Below the pieces are notes generated by a model, which did not search any database, was not told where the DNA came from, and saw only the letters and a program-made list of their open reading frames with translations. Shown piece by piece: positions 52,948 through 62,809 of a DNA stretch of 64,000 nt. Source of the DNA: Pseudoalteromonas shioyasakiensis (GTDB lineage: Bacteria > Pseudomonadota > Gammaproteobacteria > Enterobacterales > Alteromonadaceae); NCBI GenBank assembly GCA_013391845.1, contig CP058414.1, positions 1,288,501 to 1,352,500 on the forward strand, given 5' to 3'. The position numbers were made by a program, and so were the translations under genes. Position 1 is the stretch's first letter, and every line of letters begins with the position of its first letter.

Positions 52948-54648
52948 TTAAAGGCCTAATACTTCTTTACCTTGTTTGAAAGTAACATCAACAGGGATGT
53001 TAGCTTGGCTTAGTTTTTCTAAGTCTTTAGCTAGTTCAGCTTTGATATCGCCATGAGTTGCGATTAGCTGATCAACTTTTTGGTAATCACCGTCACCTTG
53101 AATAGTAAGGATTAGGTTAGATAGTTTCTCCATTGCTTGACTCATTTTCTCCATGTTAACGCTGTATAAGCCGTCAGCATTTTTAGAGAAGGCGCCTTCT
53201 TCAGCGAAGAAGTTAAAGCGGATCATGTTCGCTTTACCGTGTGCGCTTGATGCACCAAAACGCACTGAGCGGAAGATACCGGCCATAAAGGTGATGTAGT
53301 AATCTTCTAATGTGCCCTCTGTGATCTCACCTTTCTTAAGCAATTGCTCAACCATGTAAAGACCTAAGATATCCGCTTTACCTTCTTCAAGGGCACTTGC
53401 ATGCTCTTGGAGTGATTGGCGAACAGTTCCTTTACCAGTGATCGTGTTTTTAATACCTAAACCGTGCGCTACTTCGTGGAACATAGTGTTTGCGAAGAAA
53501 GCATCAAAGGTAATGTGTTTACGTTGTTCAGGAACAATTAACTGCTCTGAAATTGGCACTAAGATTTTATCGAATTTAGCGCGCATTGCGTTTTTAAGCT
53601 GTAAACGACGTGTGCCTTTTTCTAGCTGTACTTGTTCATCATTTGGCAGGTTGATAGCAATTGTTTTACTACCTGCATTTGAGTGGCCTGCGTAATACAC
53701 AACATCATAAGCATTTAGGTCAGCATCAGAGCCAGGGACTTCTTGTTTGTATTTTTCGTCTACAGGTAAACCTTTTTGTAGCTCAGGTAAGAAAGCGGCA
53801 AATTTAGCTAAGCGCTCGCTCCATGCTAAATCTTTAATAAGTACATAAGATTCATACGCTGCACGGTAACCGAATAGTTGATCTTCATAAGTTTCGATAG
53901 GACCAATAACCACGTCAATTGGATTATTCTTCATATCCATCCATGCAAAATCAGAAGGTTGGAAGTCATCACTTACTAGTGCTTCTGCGCGCATGCTAAG
54001 ATAGTTAGCGAATTCTTTGTCATCAGCAAGCGTACTTGCTTCACGTAACAAGTTAGCTGCTTTTTCAAGTTCTTGTGCGTACTCAACTGAGTAAGCCACA
54101 CTGTAAAGCTGGCCTTTTTCGTCACGTTTTATCACCGAATAAAGACCTGTTTTGTCATCAACCGTTGCGTTGTTTAACTCTTCTTTAGTGATATCGCTTG
54201 GATAAAATTCAGCACCTAGTGGTTTTTCTTCATAGCCCGATAAGAAAACTTGGTCGCCGTTTAAGCGATCCCAAGGGCCATAGTTGATATCTGCAAACTT
54301 CTGAACTTTTTCATCATTAATTTTTGCAAGGAAAGCGTCTTTGTTATCACCAAATGCTTGACGCCAGAATAGCTCATCCATAATTTTTGATGCATCAATT
54401 AATTTGCCAACCATTTGCTTTTGGTTGTCACTTAAATGGCTTAGGTCAGAAGTAAGCGTGAAGTCTGTGTATATGTCTAAACGGCTTTTCTCTGCATTGA
54501 TTAGTTGTGGGTTGTTTTGTTCAGTACTTTGTTTTGTTTGCTCTGCAGCAGGCTTAGTTTGAGAAGTGCTAGCTTGCTCGTCAGAACATGCACCAAGAAA
54601 AACAGCACCTGATAAGATAAGTGCTTGGCTAATTTTATTTAATGTCAT
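52948..54648 (-). CDS. DPP III-like zinc peptidase (M49 family), lipoprotein
   Basis: 566 residues. Lipobox FLGAC precedes a Thr/Gln-rich linker. Zinc motif HEVAHGLG and, about 50 residues on, EEGKADILGLY supply ligands. M49 enzymes normally have HExxGH with one extra residue; here it is HExxH, as in the peptidase-like part of plant NUDT3. The C-terminal segment FRSVRFGASSAHGKAN is typical. Removes dipeptides from oligopeptides if active; the lipoprotein anchor puts it in the periplasm or outer membrane. Confidence 0.87.
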   Translation of the reverse strand: MTLNKISQALILSGAVFLGACSDEQASTSQTKPAAEQTKQSTEQNNPQLINAEKSRLDIYTDFTLTSDLSHLSDNQKQMVGKLIDASKIMDELFWRQAFGDNKDAFLAKINDEKVQKFADINYGPWDRLNGDQVFLSGYEEKPLGAEFYPSDITKEELNNATVDDKTGLYSVIKRDEKGQLYSVAYSVEYAQELEKAANLLREASTLADDKEFANYLSMRAEALVSDDFQPSDFAWMDMKNNPIDVVIGPIETYEDQLFGYRAAYESYVLIKDLAWSERLAKFAAFLPELQKGLPVDEKYKQEVPGSDADLNAYDVVYYAGHSNAGSKTIAINLPNDEQVQLEKGTRRLQLKNAMRAKFDKILVPISEQLIVPEQRKHITFDAFFANTMFHEVAHGLGIKNTITGKGTVRQSLQEHASALEEGKADILGLYMVEQLLKKGEITEGTLEDYYITFMAGIFRSVRFGASSAHGKANMIRFNFFAEEGAFSKNADGLYSVNMEKMSQAMEKLSNLILTIQGDGDYQKVDQLIATHGDIKAELAKDLEKLSQANIPVDVTFKQGKEVLGL

Positions 54649-54920
54649 TTTTTTGCCCGTTAAAAAGTGAGAGTCATTGCTTAGAAAACGAAAAGTCTAT
54701 GCATTAAAGCAAACCTGACATATATATGGCAAGTTTACTACGCTAGAAGCAATATTTATTTATGAGTTAGGAAGTTAAAAAATATAAAAAATAGATAATT
54801 TCTGTGAATTTCTTAACTTTAGCGCTAAGTTAGACAATACTAAAACTATAACTAATCTAATAATGTCAGTCATTAGTCTGTCTTTGTTTGGGCGGGCTAA
54901 TCCAAGAGGGTGGCACACAT

Positions 54921-55763
54921 ATGTCAACAGAAAATGCATTACTGACCATATTGGTCGACAGAATAAATAACGACACTTTAGTGTTACCTACCTTACCGGA
55001 AGTTGCAGTAAAGGTTAGGCAAGCCGCGGATAACCCCGAGGTAAACTTGATGGATATGGCAGATGTCATTTCTCATGATCCAGCATTATCAGCACGAATG
55101 ATCAAAGTTGCGAATAGTGCATTTATGGGGCGCTCAGTTAAAGTCACAAATCTACACCAAGCGGTAACACGAATTGGTCTTCGTCAAATCAAAAACATTG
55201 CTACCGCAATGGCAATGGAACAGCTGTTTGTATCGCACAATGAGCTGATCAAAGGCTATATGGACAAGGCATGGCAAAAAACGCTTAAAGTAGCGTGCCA
55301 CTCAATTACCTTAATGGACTTCTTTTTACGCAGAAACAAGCAAACCTCGCTTAATCGCGACACAATCACCTTAGCGGCATTAGTTTATAACATTGGTGTA
55401 CTGCCAATTTTAACTGAAGCCGAAAAGCACCCAGAGGTGTTCGCAAACCCAAGTTTCCTTGCACATGCTATCCAAAAATTAGGTGGTAAAGTAGGTGGTG
55501 CAATTATGCGTGCTTGGGGCTTTACTGATGAGTTTGTAGAAGTTGCTGAAAGTTGGGCAAATCCAAACTATCGTCCAGAACATATCTGCTATGTTGATTT
55601 CATTCGTATTGGCGCAATTTTAGAAGGGATTTTACAGGTTTCTGATAAGTCTGCAGCATTACAAACCTACATGGATAAAGGCGTGATTGAATCACTTGAT
55701 ATGTTCAGTGAAGATGAATATCACGATATGCTTAACGAAGTAAAAGCGATTTTTACTGACTAA
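54921..55763 (+). CDS. HDOD-domain signalling protein
   Basis: 280 residues, one HDOD domain (related to HD phosphohydrolases but without the metal-binding HD pair as far as I can see). LPTLPEVAVKVRQAADNP and VISHDPALSARMIKVANSAF are standard. Often involved in cell-cycle or surface-behaviour signalling. The ATG at 54921 is chosen; the TTG at 54888 is unlikely. It is a single gene, with a 272-base upstream gap that shows nothing else I recognise. Confidence 0.88.
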   Translation: MSTENALLTILVDRINNDTLVLPTLPEVAVKVRQAADNPEVNLMDMADVISHDPALSARMIKVANSAFMGRSVKVTNLHQAVTRIGLRQIKNIATAMAMEQLFVSHNELIKGYMDKAWQKTLKVACHSITLMDFFLRRNKQTSLNRDTITLAALVYNIGVLPILTEAEKHPEVFANPSFLAHAIQKLGGKVGGAIMRAWGFTDEFVEVAESWANPNYRPEHICYVDFIRIGAILEGILQVSDKSAALQTYMDKGVIESLDMFSEDEYHDMLNEVKAIFTD

Positions 55764-55771
55764 TTTAAACA

Positions 55772-55800
55772 AAAAGCGCGACTTAGTTAGTCGCGCTTTT
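55772..55800. terminator. Bidirectional terminator between HDOD gene and rdgC
   Basis: AAAAGCGCGACT (55772-55783), loop TAGTT, AGTCGCGCTTTT (55789-55800). It separates the convergent genes. Confidence 0.93.
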
Positions 55801-55826
55801 AGTGTTAATTAACCTAAGAGTTAATT

Positions 55827-56735
55827 TTATAAATCTTCCTTGTCGCCTAAGCCTTGAGTCAGCTCTTCTAGCATTTGCTTAATTTCTTCTGACGCTAAGA
55901 TAAAGTCAGCATCAAGTTTTACTGCCATATCTTCTTTTGGAATGTCAGCGTTTTCTTCTTTTAGTGTTTCTGAGTAGCTTAAACGTTTAATCGAGCCATC
56001 GTTTTGCAGCATGAATTTGACGCGCTCTTGCCAATCAAGAGCAAGCTTAGTTACACGCTTACCATTTTCTAAATGAGACTTAACTTCGTCACATGATAAA
56101 TCATGGCCTTTTAATTTAACCTGAGCGCCACTGTCATCTGCTTCTTCAAGTTCTGCATCGTTACCGATTGAAAAGCCTTCAGGCGTACTGAAATTAGTTA
56201 ACCAATCAGTTAAAAATACATCTAAATCATAATTAGCAAATGCAGGTACGACAGGAAGTGTGCCAAGTGATTTACGAAGTAGGGCTAAAAGCTCTTCTGC
56301 TTTATTAAAGCTTGCGCTGTTAACAACAACCCAGCCATTCTTTTGGTCGATAAACGCAAACTGTAGGCTCGATTTTTTGAATGCTTGAGGTAGTAACGTG
56401 TGTAGAATATTTTCTTTTAGTTCGTCTTTTTCTTTTTTCTTAACTGGGCGGTTTTCTTCCGCTTCTATTTGCTCAACTTTTTCTGCAACCATTTCATTGA
56501 TAACGGCAGCTGGCAGCACTTTTTCTTCACGCTTTGCGCATACTAAAATGCTGTCTTGAGAGAAGTGAGACAGGGTTTGCCCATGCTTACCAAACGCTTT
56601 TGTCCAACCAAAAGTTGAAAGCTCTTGGCCGGTACATGAACGAAACAGGTCTTGCTCTAGGGCTTTGTCGAAGTCTTCTTGAGAGTATGAAACGTCTTGT
56701 TTAAAACGGTAACAGATAAGGTTACTAAACCACAT
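55827..56735 (-). CDS. rdgC: Recombination-associated protein RdgC
   Basis: 302 residues, like E. coli RdgC in length and motifs: MWFSNLICYRF start, VCAKREEKVLPAAVIN, LLRKSLGTLPVVP and DADFILASEEIKQML near the end. RdgC is a ring-shaped DNA-binding protein that limits RecA. The ATG at 56735 matches the family start (MxWFKNL); an earlier start at 56768 would add 11 residues. Confidence 0.95.
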   Translation of the reverse strand: MWFSNLICYRFKQDVSYSQEDFDKALEQDLFRSCTGQELSTFGWTKAFGKHGQTLSHFSQDSILVCAKREEKVLPAAVINEMVAEKVEQIEAEENRPVKKKEKDELKENILHTLLPQAFKKSSLQFAFIDQKNGWVVVNSASFNKAEELLALLRKSLGTLPVVPAFANYDLDVFLTDWLTNFSTPEGFSIGNDAELEEADDSGAQVKLKGHDLSCDEVKSHLENGKRVTKLALDWQERVKFMLQNDGSIKRLSYSETLKEENADIPKEDMAVKLDADFILASEEIKQMLEELTQGLGDKEDL

Positions 56736-56784
56736 AATTAGGCTAATCCTTTCAATAAATTTGCCCAATCATAGCAATAAAAAA

Positions 56785-56815
56785 CTGATGCCGAAATGAA
56801 TCATTTCGGCATCAG
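56785..56815 (-). terminator. Terminator after the sensor kinase
   Basis: CTGATGCCGAAATGA (56785-56799) and TCATTTCGGCATCAG (56801-56815) form a 15-bp stem around one base. Read on the minus strand it is followed by a T-run. Confidence 0.9.
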
Positions 56816-56825
56816 CTCTATTTGC

Positions 56826-58589
56826 TTATGAGTTAAACATTGAAAGAGGTTTTGGCATGTTTTTCGGAAAACTAATATGGTAGTGCAAGCCTTTACCGAC
56901 TTCGCTTGATACCTCAATATCGCCACTTAGGGTTTGTTTAACGAGGTTAAAGGTAATATGTGTGCCCAAACCACTGCCGCCTTGGTCGCGTTTAGTAGTA
57001 AAGAATGGGTCGAAGAGCTTTTCTAATTGCTCTTTTGATACGCCATTACCATTGTCTTTAAAGTCGATGACAACTTCGTCATCTTCTTCTTTGATAACAA
57101 TATCAATAACACCACTTTCAATACCTTCAAAACCATGAATGAGTGAGTTCATAATCAAGTTTGTGAAAATTTGGCTGATAGCACCCGCAGGTAGGTTAAG
57201 CGTTAAATCATCAGGGCAATCTAAATTAATGTGATGCGATGTTTTTTTGAGTTTTGGATGTAAAGAGCGGATCACTTCACCTAAATACTCTTTAAAATTA
57301 ATTGTTCGTACCGCTTCACTGGCTTGGTCTACTGCAATTTGCTTGAAGCTTGCAACCAGCTCAGAAGCACGGTCTAAGTTACTGGTGAGTAAGCTGGTGC
57401 TTTGTTTAGCATCATTAATAAATTCTTCCAGTGCTTTTGGCGACAGAGTCTTATCTTTGTAAGCTGCTTCAATTTGGTCTAAGCGCTCTTGTAAAAAGGA
57501 AGTTGCAGTAACACCAATCCCAATAGGTGTATTAACATCATGAGTAATACCTGCAACTAAGCCACCTAATGCAGCCATTTTTTCTGAGCCTACTAAGCGC
57601 TCTTGTGCCATATTAAGTTCATCAAGGTAGCGTTGTAACTCAGTTTGCTTAGTTATTAGCTCTTGTTCAGTTTGCTTACGTAAATCGATTTCTTCAGTAA
57701 GTGTTAGCTTTTGTTTTTCAAGCTCGTATTTTTGTTGCTGCAAGTCCATCATAGCTTGGCTTAGGTTTGATGTTTTGCGTGCGACTTCTTGTTCTAACTG
57801 CAAGTTATGTTGGTCGAGCTTTTCATTACTTATCAAAAGTTCTTTTTGGGTATGTTCGAGCTCTTCACGGTAAAGTACCACTTTATCAATTAAGCGGTTG
57901 AAAGATTCTTCCATTACTTTTAATTCGTTATGCTCAACGGTTTTGATCTCGATATGGCGACCTTCTAAGTCGTTTAGTTCTAGATCTTCAATTTGTTCTG
58001 TGAACTGTGCCAATGGCTCGGTTAAGCGCTTTCTAAATGCGAGTAAGAAAAGAATGATCAAAAAGGTGGTTTTGATCATCGCATTTCCGATTAAAAAATA
58101 GATAGAAATCATGATGCGGCTAAATACCACTTCACGGCTTGAGAATAGGGTTACGTCGCCTACTTGGGTTGTTTTACCCGAGAATTCAAAAATAAGTGGG
58201 AATGTATAACCAAATAAACCCGACGGCGTATCTTCGATAATTGCTTCTTCTTGAACTAACTGTTGACTGTAAAGCTCATGAATATCTAACGAACGCCCTA
58301 ATTGTGAGAGTACCTCACCACTATCATCACGCACAATAATGCCTTCGATCATAGGGATTGCCAGTAGGCCCTCAGCCGTCGTGATGGTTTGTTTATCGTT
58401 CAGTTCCCAAATTGCACGGGTTAAACTACGGCTAAATGTTTTTTGTAAAGTAGTTAACTCGTCGCGAATGTAATCTTTTGTATTAACGTACTCAGCAATA
58501 ACCTGTCCACACGTCACCACGAAGGTTAGTAAAAAGTAGACAGAGAGCACATTTGTTAATAATTCTTTTGACAGGCTTTTTTGTAGCAT
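56826..58589 (-). CDS. Membrane sensor histidine kinase (HDxNTP type)
   Basis: 587 residues: membrane helix at about 10-30, a periplasmic sensor of about 120 residues, second helix near 155-185, HAMP-like linker, a coiled coil of about 120 residues, then HisKA with phospho-acceptor His350 in GITHDVNTPIGIGVT and a HATPase domain (DNGNGV, GSGLGTH). The H-box HDVNTPIG belongs to a distinct subgroup of kinases. The ATG at 58589 is used; the TTG at 58616 is a less likely start. It is divergent from the CheY-like gene at 58836. Confidence 0.9.
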   Translation of the reverse strand: MLQKSLSKELLTNVLSVYFLLTFVVTCGQVIAEYVNTKDYIRDELTTLQKTFSRSLTRAIWELNDKQTITTAEGLLAIPMIEGIIVRDDSGEVLSQLGRSLDIHELYSQQLVQEEAIIEDTPSGLFGYTFPLIFEFSGKTTQVGDVTLFSSREVVFSRIMISIYFLIGNAMIKTTFLIILFLLAFRKRLTEPLAQFTEQIEDLELNDLEGRHIEIKTVEHNELKVMEESFNRLIDKVVLYREELEHTQKELLISNEKLDQHNLQLEQEVARKTSNLSQAMMDLQQQKYELEKQKLTLTEEIDLRKQTEQELITKQTELQRYLDELNMAQERLVGSEKMAALGGLVAGITHDVNTPIGIGVTATSFLQERLDQIEAAYKDKTLSPKALEEFINDAKQSTSLLTSNLDRASELVASFKQIAVDQASEAVRTINFKEYLGEVIRSLHPKLKKTSHHINLDCPDDLTLNLPAGAISQIFTNLIMNSLIHGFEGIESGVIDIVIKEEDDEVVIDFKDNGNGVSKEQLEKLFDPFFTTKRDQGGSGLGTHITFNLVKQTLSGDIEVSSEVGKGLHYHISFPKNMPKPLSMFNS

Positions 58590-58835
58590 GGAATATCCAT
58601 AGCTCCTTGGTGACAATTGTAATACATTCAGCTAGTTCTAAAGTTAGCTAATAAATGGTTAAAAAGAAATAAATATATCCTTTTTTACTGGAACATTTAT
58701 AAATTGTTAGTATTTTTTGAAAAAGCTTAGCCTTACTGCGCTTTAAAAATTGTGTTATAAATTTATTTCACCTTTAACTTTTTTAACATTAGCCTTTTTT
58801 AATGTTGTATTTGCTACAGCAAAGATTTTTATTTC

Positions 58836-59210
58836 ATGAATAATCCTAATTTTTCAGTACTGGTCTGTGATGACTCAAATATTGCCCGCAAGCAGGTAGT
58901 GCGCTGTTTAGGGGATTGCTTGAATGCAGATATTCAACAAGCAACCAATGGGCGTGAAGCACTTGCGTTACTGCGCGAACATAATTTTGATCTACTCTGT
59001 TTAGATTTAACCATGCCTGAACTGGATGGAGTCGCTGTGCTTGAATCTATTAAAGCAGAGAAAATAGAATGCTTTGTAATAGTTATTTCGGCTGATATTC
59101 AGACTGAAATGAAGCAAAGAGTAGTAAAGTTGGGCGCCATTGATTTCATTGATAAGCCAATAGATCTTGTTCGTCTAAAAGCAACTTTGCATAAATTTGG
59201 TATTCATTAA
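58836..59210 (+). CDS. Single-domain response regulator (CheY-like)
   Basis: 124 residues. CDDSNIARKQ acid pocket, phospho-acceptor Asp57 in LLCLDLTMPELDG, the Ser switch (VVISADIQ) and Lys in DFIDKPID. No output domain. It stands 246 bases from and divergent to the HDxNTP kinase, so it is its probable partner. Confidence 0.9.
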   Translation: MNNPNFSVLVCDDSNIARKQVVRCLGDCLNADIQQATNGREALALLREHNFDLLCLDLTMPELDGVAVLESIKAEKIECFVIVISADIQTEMKQRVVKLGAIDFIDKPIDLVRLKATLHKFGIH

Positions 59211-59291
59211 TCTTTTAAATAACACAAACGCATAATTTATCTTTTCTTTAAGGGTTGACAGCCTGACTACATTTAAGGCAGTCTAGAGTCT

Positions 59292-59351
59292 ATGAAAACA
59301 TTTAATCACGCAACGACCATTATTATTACAACCATCATCCTTACTGGATAG
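59292..59351 (+). CDS. thrL: Threonine operon leader peptide
   Basis: 19 codons encoding MKTFNHATTIIITTIILTG, with six Thr and five Ile, the two end products that control this operon in enteric bacteria. A ribosome stalled here for lack of Thr or Ile tRNA would stop the attenuator forming. The Ala-Thr-Thr codons (59310-59318) can pair with 59359-59367 (eight of nine bases). ATAGGTC (around 59356) can pair with GGCCTGT of the terminator arm, as an antiterminator should. A TTGACA lies at 59255, but I found no convincing -10 hexamer. Confidence 0.88.
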   Translation: MKTFNHATTIIITTIILTG

Positions 59352-59378
59352 TGGCATAGGTCGGTGCAACAAATTTAT

Positions 59379-59410
59379 AGGCCTGTGTTCACTAGAACAC
59401 AGGCCTTTTT
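59379..59410 (+). terminator. thr attenuator
   Basis: AGGCCTGTGTTC (59379-59390), loop ACTA, GAACACAGGCCT (59395-59406) and a T-run to 59410. It sits between the leader stop and thrA, exactly as expected for attenuation. Confidence 0.93.
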
Positions 59411-59437
59411 CGTTTATGGAATGAGGAAACATAAATA

Positions 59438-61855
59438 ATGCGAGTATTAAAATTTGGTGGGTCGTCCTTGGCCGACTACGCATGTTTGCAACAGGTAGCT
59501 CAGTTAGTCAAAGAAGAATTACGCGATGAAATGCTGTTAGTGCTATCAGCTCCAGGTGGTATGACTGATTCATTAGTCGCGTTAGCAAGTACTGCAGAAC
59601 ATGGGCAGGACTTTAGTGAGCTATGGCAAGCATTGGTTGCGCGCTGTGAACAACTAAAAGCTGCTGTTGAAGCTGATTTTGGTCAGGTAGCAAGTTGGCC
59701 TAACTTGAATGAACTGAAGAATAAGCTTGATGGTGTTGCACTTTTAAAGTGCTGCCCAGACCAAGTACGTGCCTATACTATTAGCTTTGGTGAGCGCGTA
59801 AGTGTTGCTTTGATGGAGTGCATGCTTAAACAAAGCAATGCTCGCTATCTAGAAGCGACTGATTGTATTGCCTCTGTGGGCGGCTACATTGATGCTGAAG
59901 CTGACTTGGCTGCAAGTAAGTTGCGTTTTCAAGAAGCACTAAAAGCTGCACCAAGCACTATTTATATCATGCCGGGCTTTACTGCTGCTAACGAACAAGG
60001 TGAGCTAACAACACTTGGTCGAAATGGCTCAGACTACTCAGCGGCAATTGCTGCAGCATGTTTAGAAGCCGATGTATGTCAGATCTGGACTGATGTTGAT
60101 GGCGTTTATAATGCTGATCCGCGTTATATCAAAAAAGCGTCTAAGGTTGATTCACTATCATATAAAGAAGCGATGGAGCTTTCTTATTTTGGGGCGAAGG
60201 TATTGCACCCGAAAACGATTTTACCTTGTGCCAAAGCGGGTGTGCCGTGTGAGATCAAAAATACACATAATCCACGTGCTGAAGGCTCAGTGATCAGTAA
60301 CGACAGTGTATCTAACGAGCCTGTTAAAGCGCTATCAAGTCTACAAAACCTTGCTATGTTAACTGTTTCAGGCCCAGGTATGAAAGGTAAAGTGGGCATG
60401 GCATCAAAAGTATTTAATGCACTTGCTCATGACAATGTTTCAATTGTTTTAATCACTCAATCTTCATGTGAATTTAGCATCAGTTTTTGTGTTCATGAAA
60501 GCGACCTATCGCTTGCCCTTGAAGCACTTCAGACTGCTTTCGAATTAGAATCACAAGCTGGCCTAATCGAACCAGTTCAAGTGCAGCGTAACCTTGCTAT
60601 TGTCACTTTAGTAGGCGATAACATGCGTGCTCACAAAGGGTTAGCGGCTAAGTTCTTTGCTTCGTTAGCACAAGCGCAGGTTAACATCGTTGCAATTGCA
60701 CAAGATTCCACTGAAAGTGCAATTTCAGCGGTCATCGACGGTGAGTTTTGCAACGACGCTGTAAAAGTTTGCCATGAAAATTTCTTTACCCACATTCCTT
60801 CAATTGATGTTTTTTTACTTGGTTGTGGTTTGGTTGGTCAAGAGCTTATTCAGCAGTTACAACGCCAACAAGCGTGGCTTGAAAAGCGTAACATTAAGCT
60901 GAACTTATACGGTGTTGCTAACTCAAGACAGCTTTACCTTGATAGCGAAGGTATTGCTTTTAATGGCTGGCAAGACAAACTAGCCGAGTCAGAGCAAGCA
61001 TTTGATTTAAGTTTGGTGGAGCAATTTGTAAAACAAAACCACTTAATCAACCCTGTGATAGTTGACTGTAGTTCGGCCGATAAGCTTGCTGCGCAATATG
61101 TGGATTTCTTGAATGCCGGTTTTCATGTTGTTGCTGCTAACAAAAAAGCCAATACTAGCTCATATGCTTACTACCAAGATTTAGTTGCAGCAACACAAAA
61201 GAATAATCGTAAATTTTTATACGAAACAAACGTAGGTGCAGGTTTACCGGTACTTGATAATCTTAAATCGCTATTTGGTGCGGGCGATGAACTCATTAAA
61301 TTCAGCGGTATCTTATCGGGTTCATTATCGTATATGTTTGGTGCACTACAAGATGGTTTATCACTTAGTGAAGCAACATTAAAAGCAAAAGAAAGTGGAT
61401 TTACAGAGCCTGATCCGCGTGATGATTTATCTGGAACTGATGTTGCTCGAAAACTACTGATCATTGCCCGTGAATCTGGTCTTGAATTAGAACTAAGCGA
61501 TATCGAAGTTGAATCTGTTTTACCTTTAGGGTTTGCAGAAGATGATTCTGTAGCAGATTTCATGGCAAAACTGCCATCGCTTGATAGCGAGTTTAACGAC
61601 CGCATCCAAAGTGCTGCAAGTGAAGGTAAAGTACTTCGTTATGTGGGCACTATTGAAAATGGTCAATGCAAAGTCGGTATAGAAGCCGTTGATAGCAGCC
61701 ATGCTTTATACGATATTCGTGACGGTGAAAATGCACTGGCAATTTTAAGTCAGTATTATCAACCTCGTCCGTTTGTGATTCGTGGTTATGGCGCAGGTGC
61801 TGAAGTAACGGCTGCAGGCGTATTTGCTGATATCTTAAAAACGTTAACACGTTAG
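59438..61855 (+). CDS. thrA: Bifunctional aspartokinase / homoserine dehydrogenase I
   Basis: 805 residues. The aspartokinase half begins [13 protein letters not shown] and contains [10 protein letters not shown]. Two ACT domains follow (about 295-450). The homoserine dehydrogenase half begins near 460 with [14 protein letters not shown] and carries [11 protein letters not shown] and [14 protein letters not shown]. It catalyses the first and third steps from aspartate to threonine, and threonine inhibits it in E. coli. AATGAGGAAAC precedes the ATG. First structural gene of the thr operon. Confidence 0.97.
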   Translation: MRVLKFGGSSLADYACLQQVAQLVKEELRDEMLLVLSAPGGMTDSLVALASTAEHGQDFSELWQALVARCEQLKAAVEADFGQVASWPNLNELKNKLDGVALLKCCPDQVRAYTISFGERVSVALMECMLKQSNARYLEATDCIASVGGYIDAEADLAASKLRFQEALKAAPSTIYIMPGFTAANEQGELTTLGRNGSDYSAAIAAACLEADVCQIWTDVDGVYNADPRYIKKASKVDSLSYKEAMELSYFGAKVLHPKTILPCAKAGVPCEIKNTHNPRAEGSVISNDSVSNEPVKALSSLQNLAMLTVSGPGMKGKVGMASKVFNALAHDNVSIVLITQSSCEFSISFCVHESDLSLALEALQTAFELESQAGLIEPVQVQRNLAIVTLVGDNMRAHKGLAAKFFASLAQAQVNIVAIAQDSTESAISAVIDGEFCNDAVKVCHENFFTHIPSIDVFLLGCGLVGQELIQQLQRQQAWLEKRNIKLNLYGVANSRQLYLDSEGIAFNGWQDKLAESEQAFDLSLVEQFVKQNHLINPVIVDCSSADKLAAQYVDFLNAGFHVVAANKKANTSSYAYYQDLVAATQKNNRKFLYETNVGAGLPVLDNLKSLFGAGDELIKFSGILSGSLSYMFGALQDGLSLSEATLKAKESGFTEPDPRDDLSGTDVARKLLIIARESGLELELSDIEVESVLPLGFAEDDSVADFMAKLPSLDSEFNDRIQSAASEGKVLRYVGTIENGQCKVGIEAVDSSHALYDIRDGENALAILSQYYQPRPFVIRGYGAGAEVTAAGVFADILKTLTR

Positions 61856-61864
61856 GAGCTGGTC

Positions 61865-62791
61865 ATGATCCGTGTATATGCACCCGCTTCAATCGGGAAT
61901 TTTGCTGTCGGCTTTGATGCACTCGGTGCCGCGCTCGCACCTATCGATGGTACTTTATTAGGCGATGTTGTAGAGGTTAGTGCCGCAGAGCAAGATACTT
62001 TTGTATGCTCTGGCGACTATGCCAGTAAATTGCCTGCAAATGCTGAAGAAAACTTAGCTTATCAATGTTTAATTCACTTTAAAGAGCACGTTGCGCCGAC
62101 TATGTCAGCGGTAAAGCTTGAGCTTAAAAAGAATCTACCGATTGGCTCTGGTTTAGGTTCAAGTGCTTGTTCTGTAGTGGCTGCGTTCGCGGCCCTCGAT
62201 AAGTTCGCCGAAACGAATTTATCCCAAGAGCAACTTATCGAGTTGATGGCTGACTTTGAAGCCATTGTTAGTGGCGGCCGTCATTACGATAACATCACGC
62301 CGTGTTATTTAGGTGGTTTGCAATTAACGGGTGAACTCATTCCGAACAAGTCAATTTCGTTACCTGTTGATAATCAATGGTATTACGTAGCGGCTTTCCC
62401 TGGTTTTTCACTGAATACCGCAAAAGCGCGTTCGGTCTTGCCAACGCAATTATCAATGCACGACAGTGTTGAATTTGCACAGCGGCTTTCTGCGTTTAGT
62501 AGCTTATTGCTCACTGGCCGTTTTGATGCTGCATTATCAATTATGTCTGATGAAATAGCCGAACCGTATCGTGCACCGCTTATTCAAGGCTTTGTCGAAG
62601 CGAAAAGTGCTTTACCAGAGCTTGGCGCTGAAATTGTCAGTATTTCAGGTGCTGGGCCAACATTATTTACCGTGTGTAAGAGTCTTGAAGCTGCACAAAA
62701 GTGTGCAGCGTGGCTGAATGATAATTACATTAATGAGCAGGGCTTCTGCCATATCTGCCAACTTGATCAACTTGGCACGCGACAGCTTTAA
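61865..62791 (+). CDS. thrB: Homoserine kinase
   Basis: 308 residues of the GHMP kinase family. N-terminal VYAPASIGNFAVGFDALGAAL, the ATP loop LPIGSGLGSSACSVVAA and the C-terminal ISGAGPTLF are intact. Phosphorylates homoserine for threonine synthase. TAGGAG precedes the ATG; it follows thrA by nine bases. Confidence 0.97.
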   Translation: MIRVYAPASIGNFAVGFDALGAALAPIDGTLLGDVVEVSAAEQDTFVCSGDYASKLPANAEENLAYQCLIHFKEHVAPTMSAVKLELKKNLPIGSGLGSSACSVVAAFAALDKFAETNLSQEQLIELMADFEAIVSGGRHYDNITPCYLGGLQLTGELIPNKSISLPVDNQWYYVAAFPGFSLNTAKARSVLPTQLSMHDSVEFAQRLSAFSSLLLTGRFDAALSIMSDEIAEPYRAPLIQGFVEAKSALPELGAEIVSISGAGPTLFTVCKSLEAAQKCAAWLNDNYINEQGFCHICQLDQLGTRQL

Positions 62792-62809
62792 AGAATTTAA
62801 GGAATAAAC

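Noticed and set aside
59255..59290. thr promoter with TTGACA at 59255
   Set aside because: The -35-like hexamer is good, but no -10 hexamer lies at a suitable distance, so the promoter is not listed as a feature.
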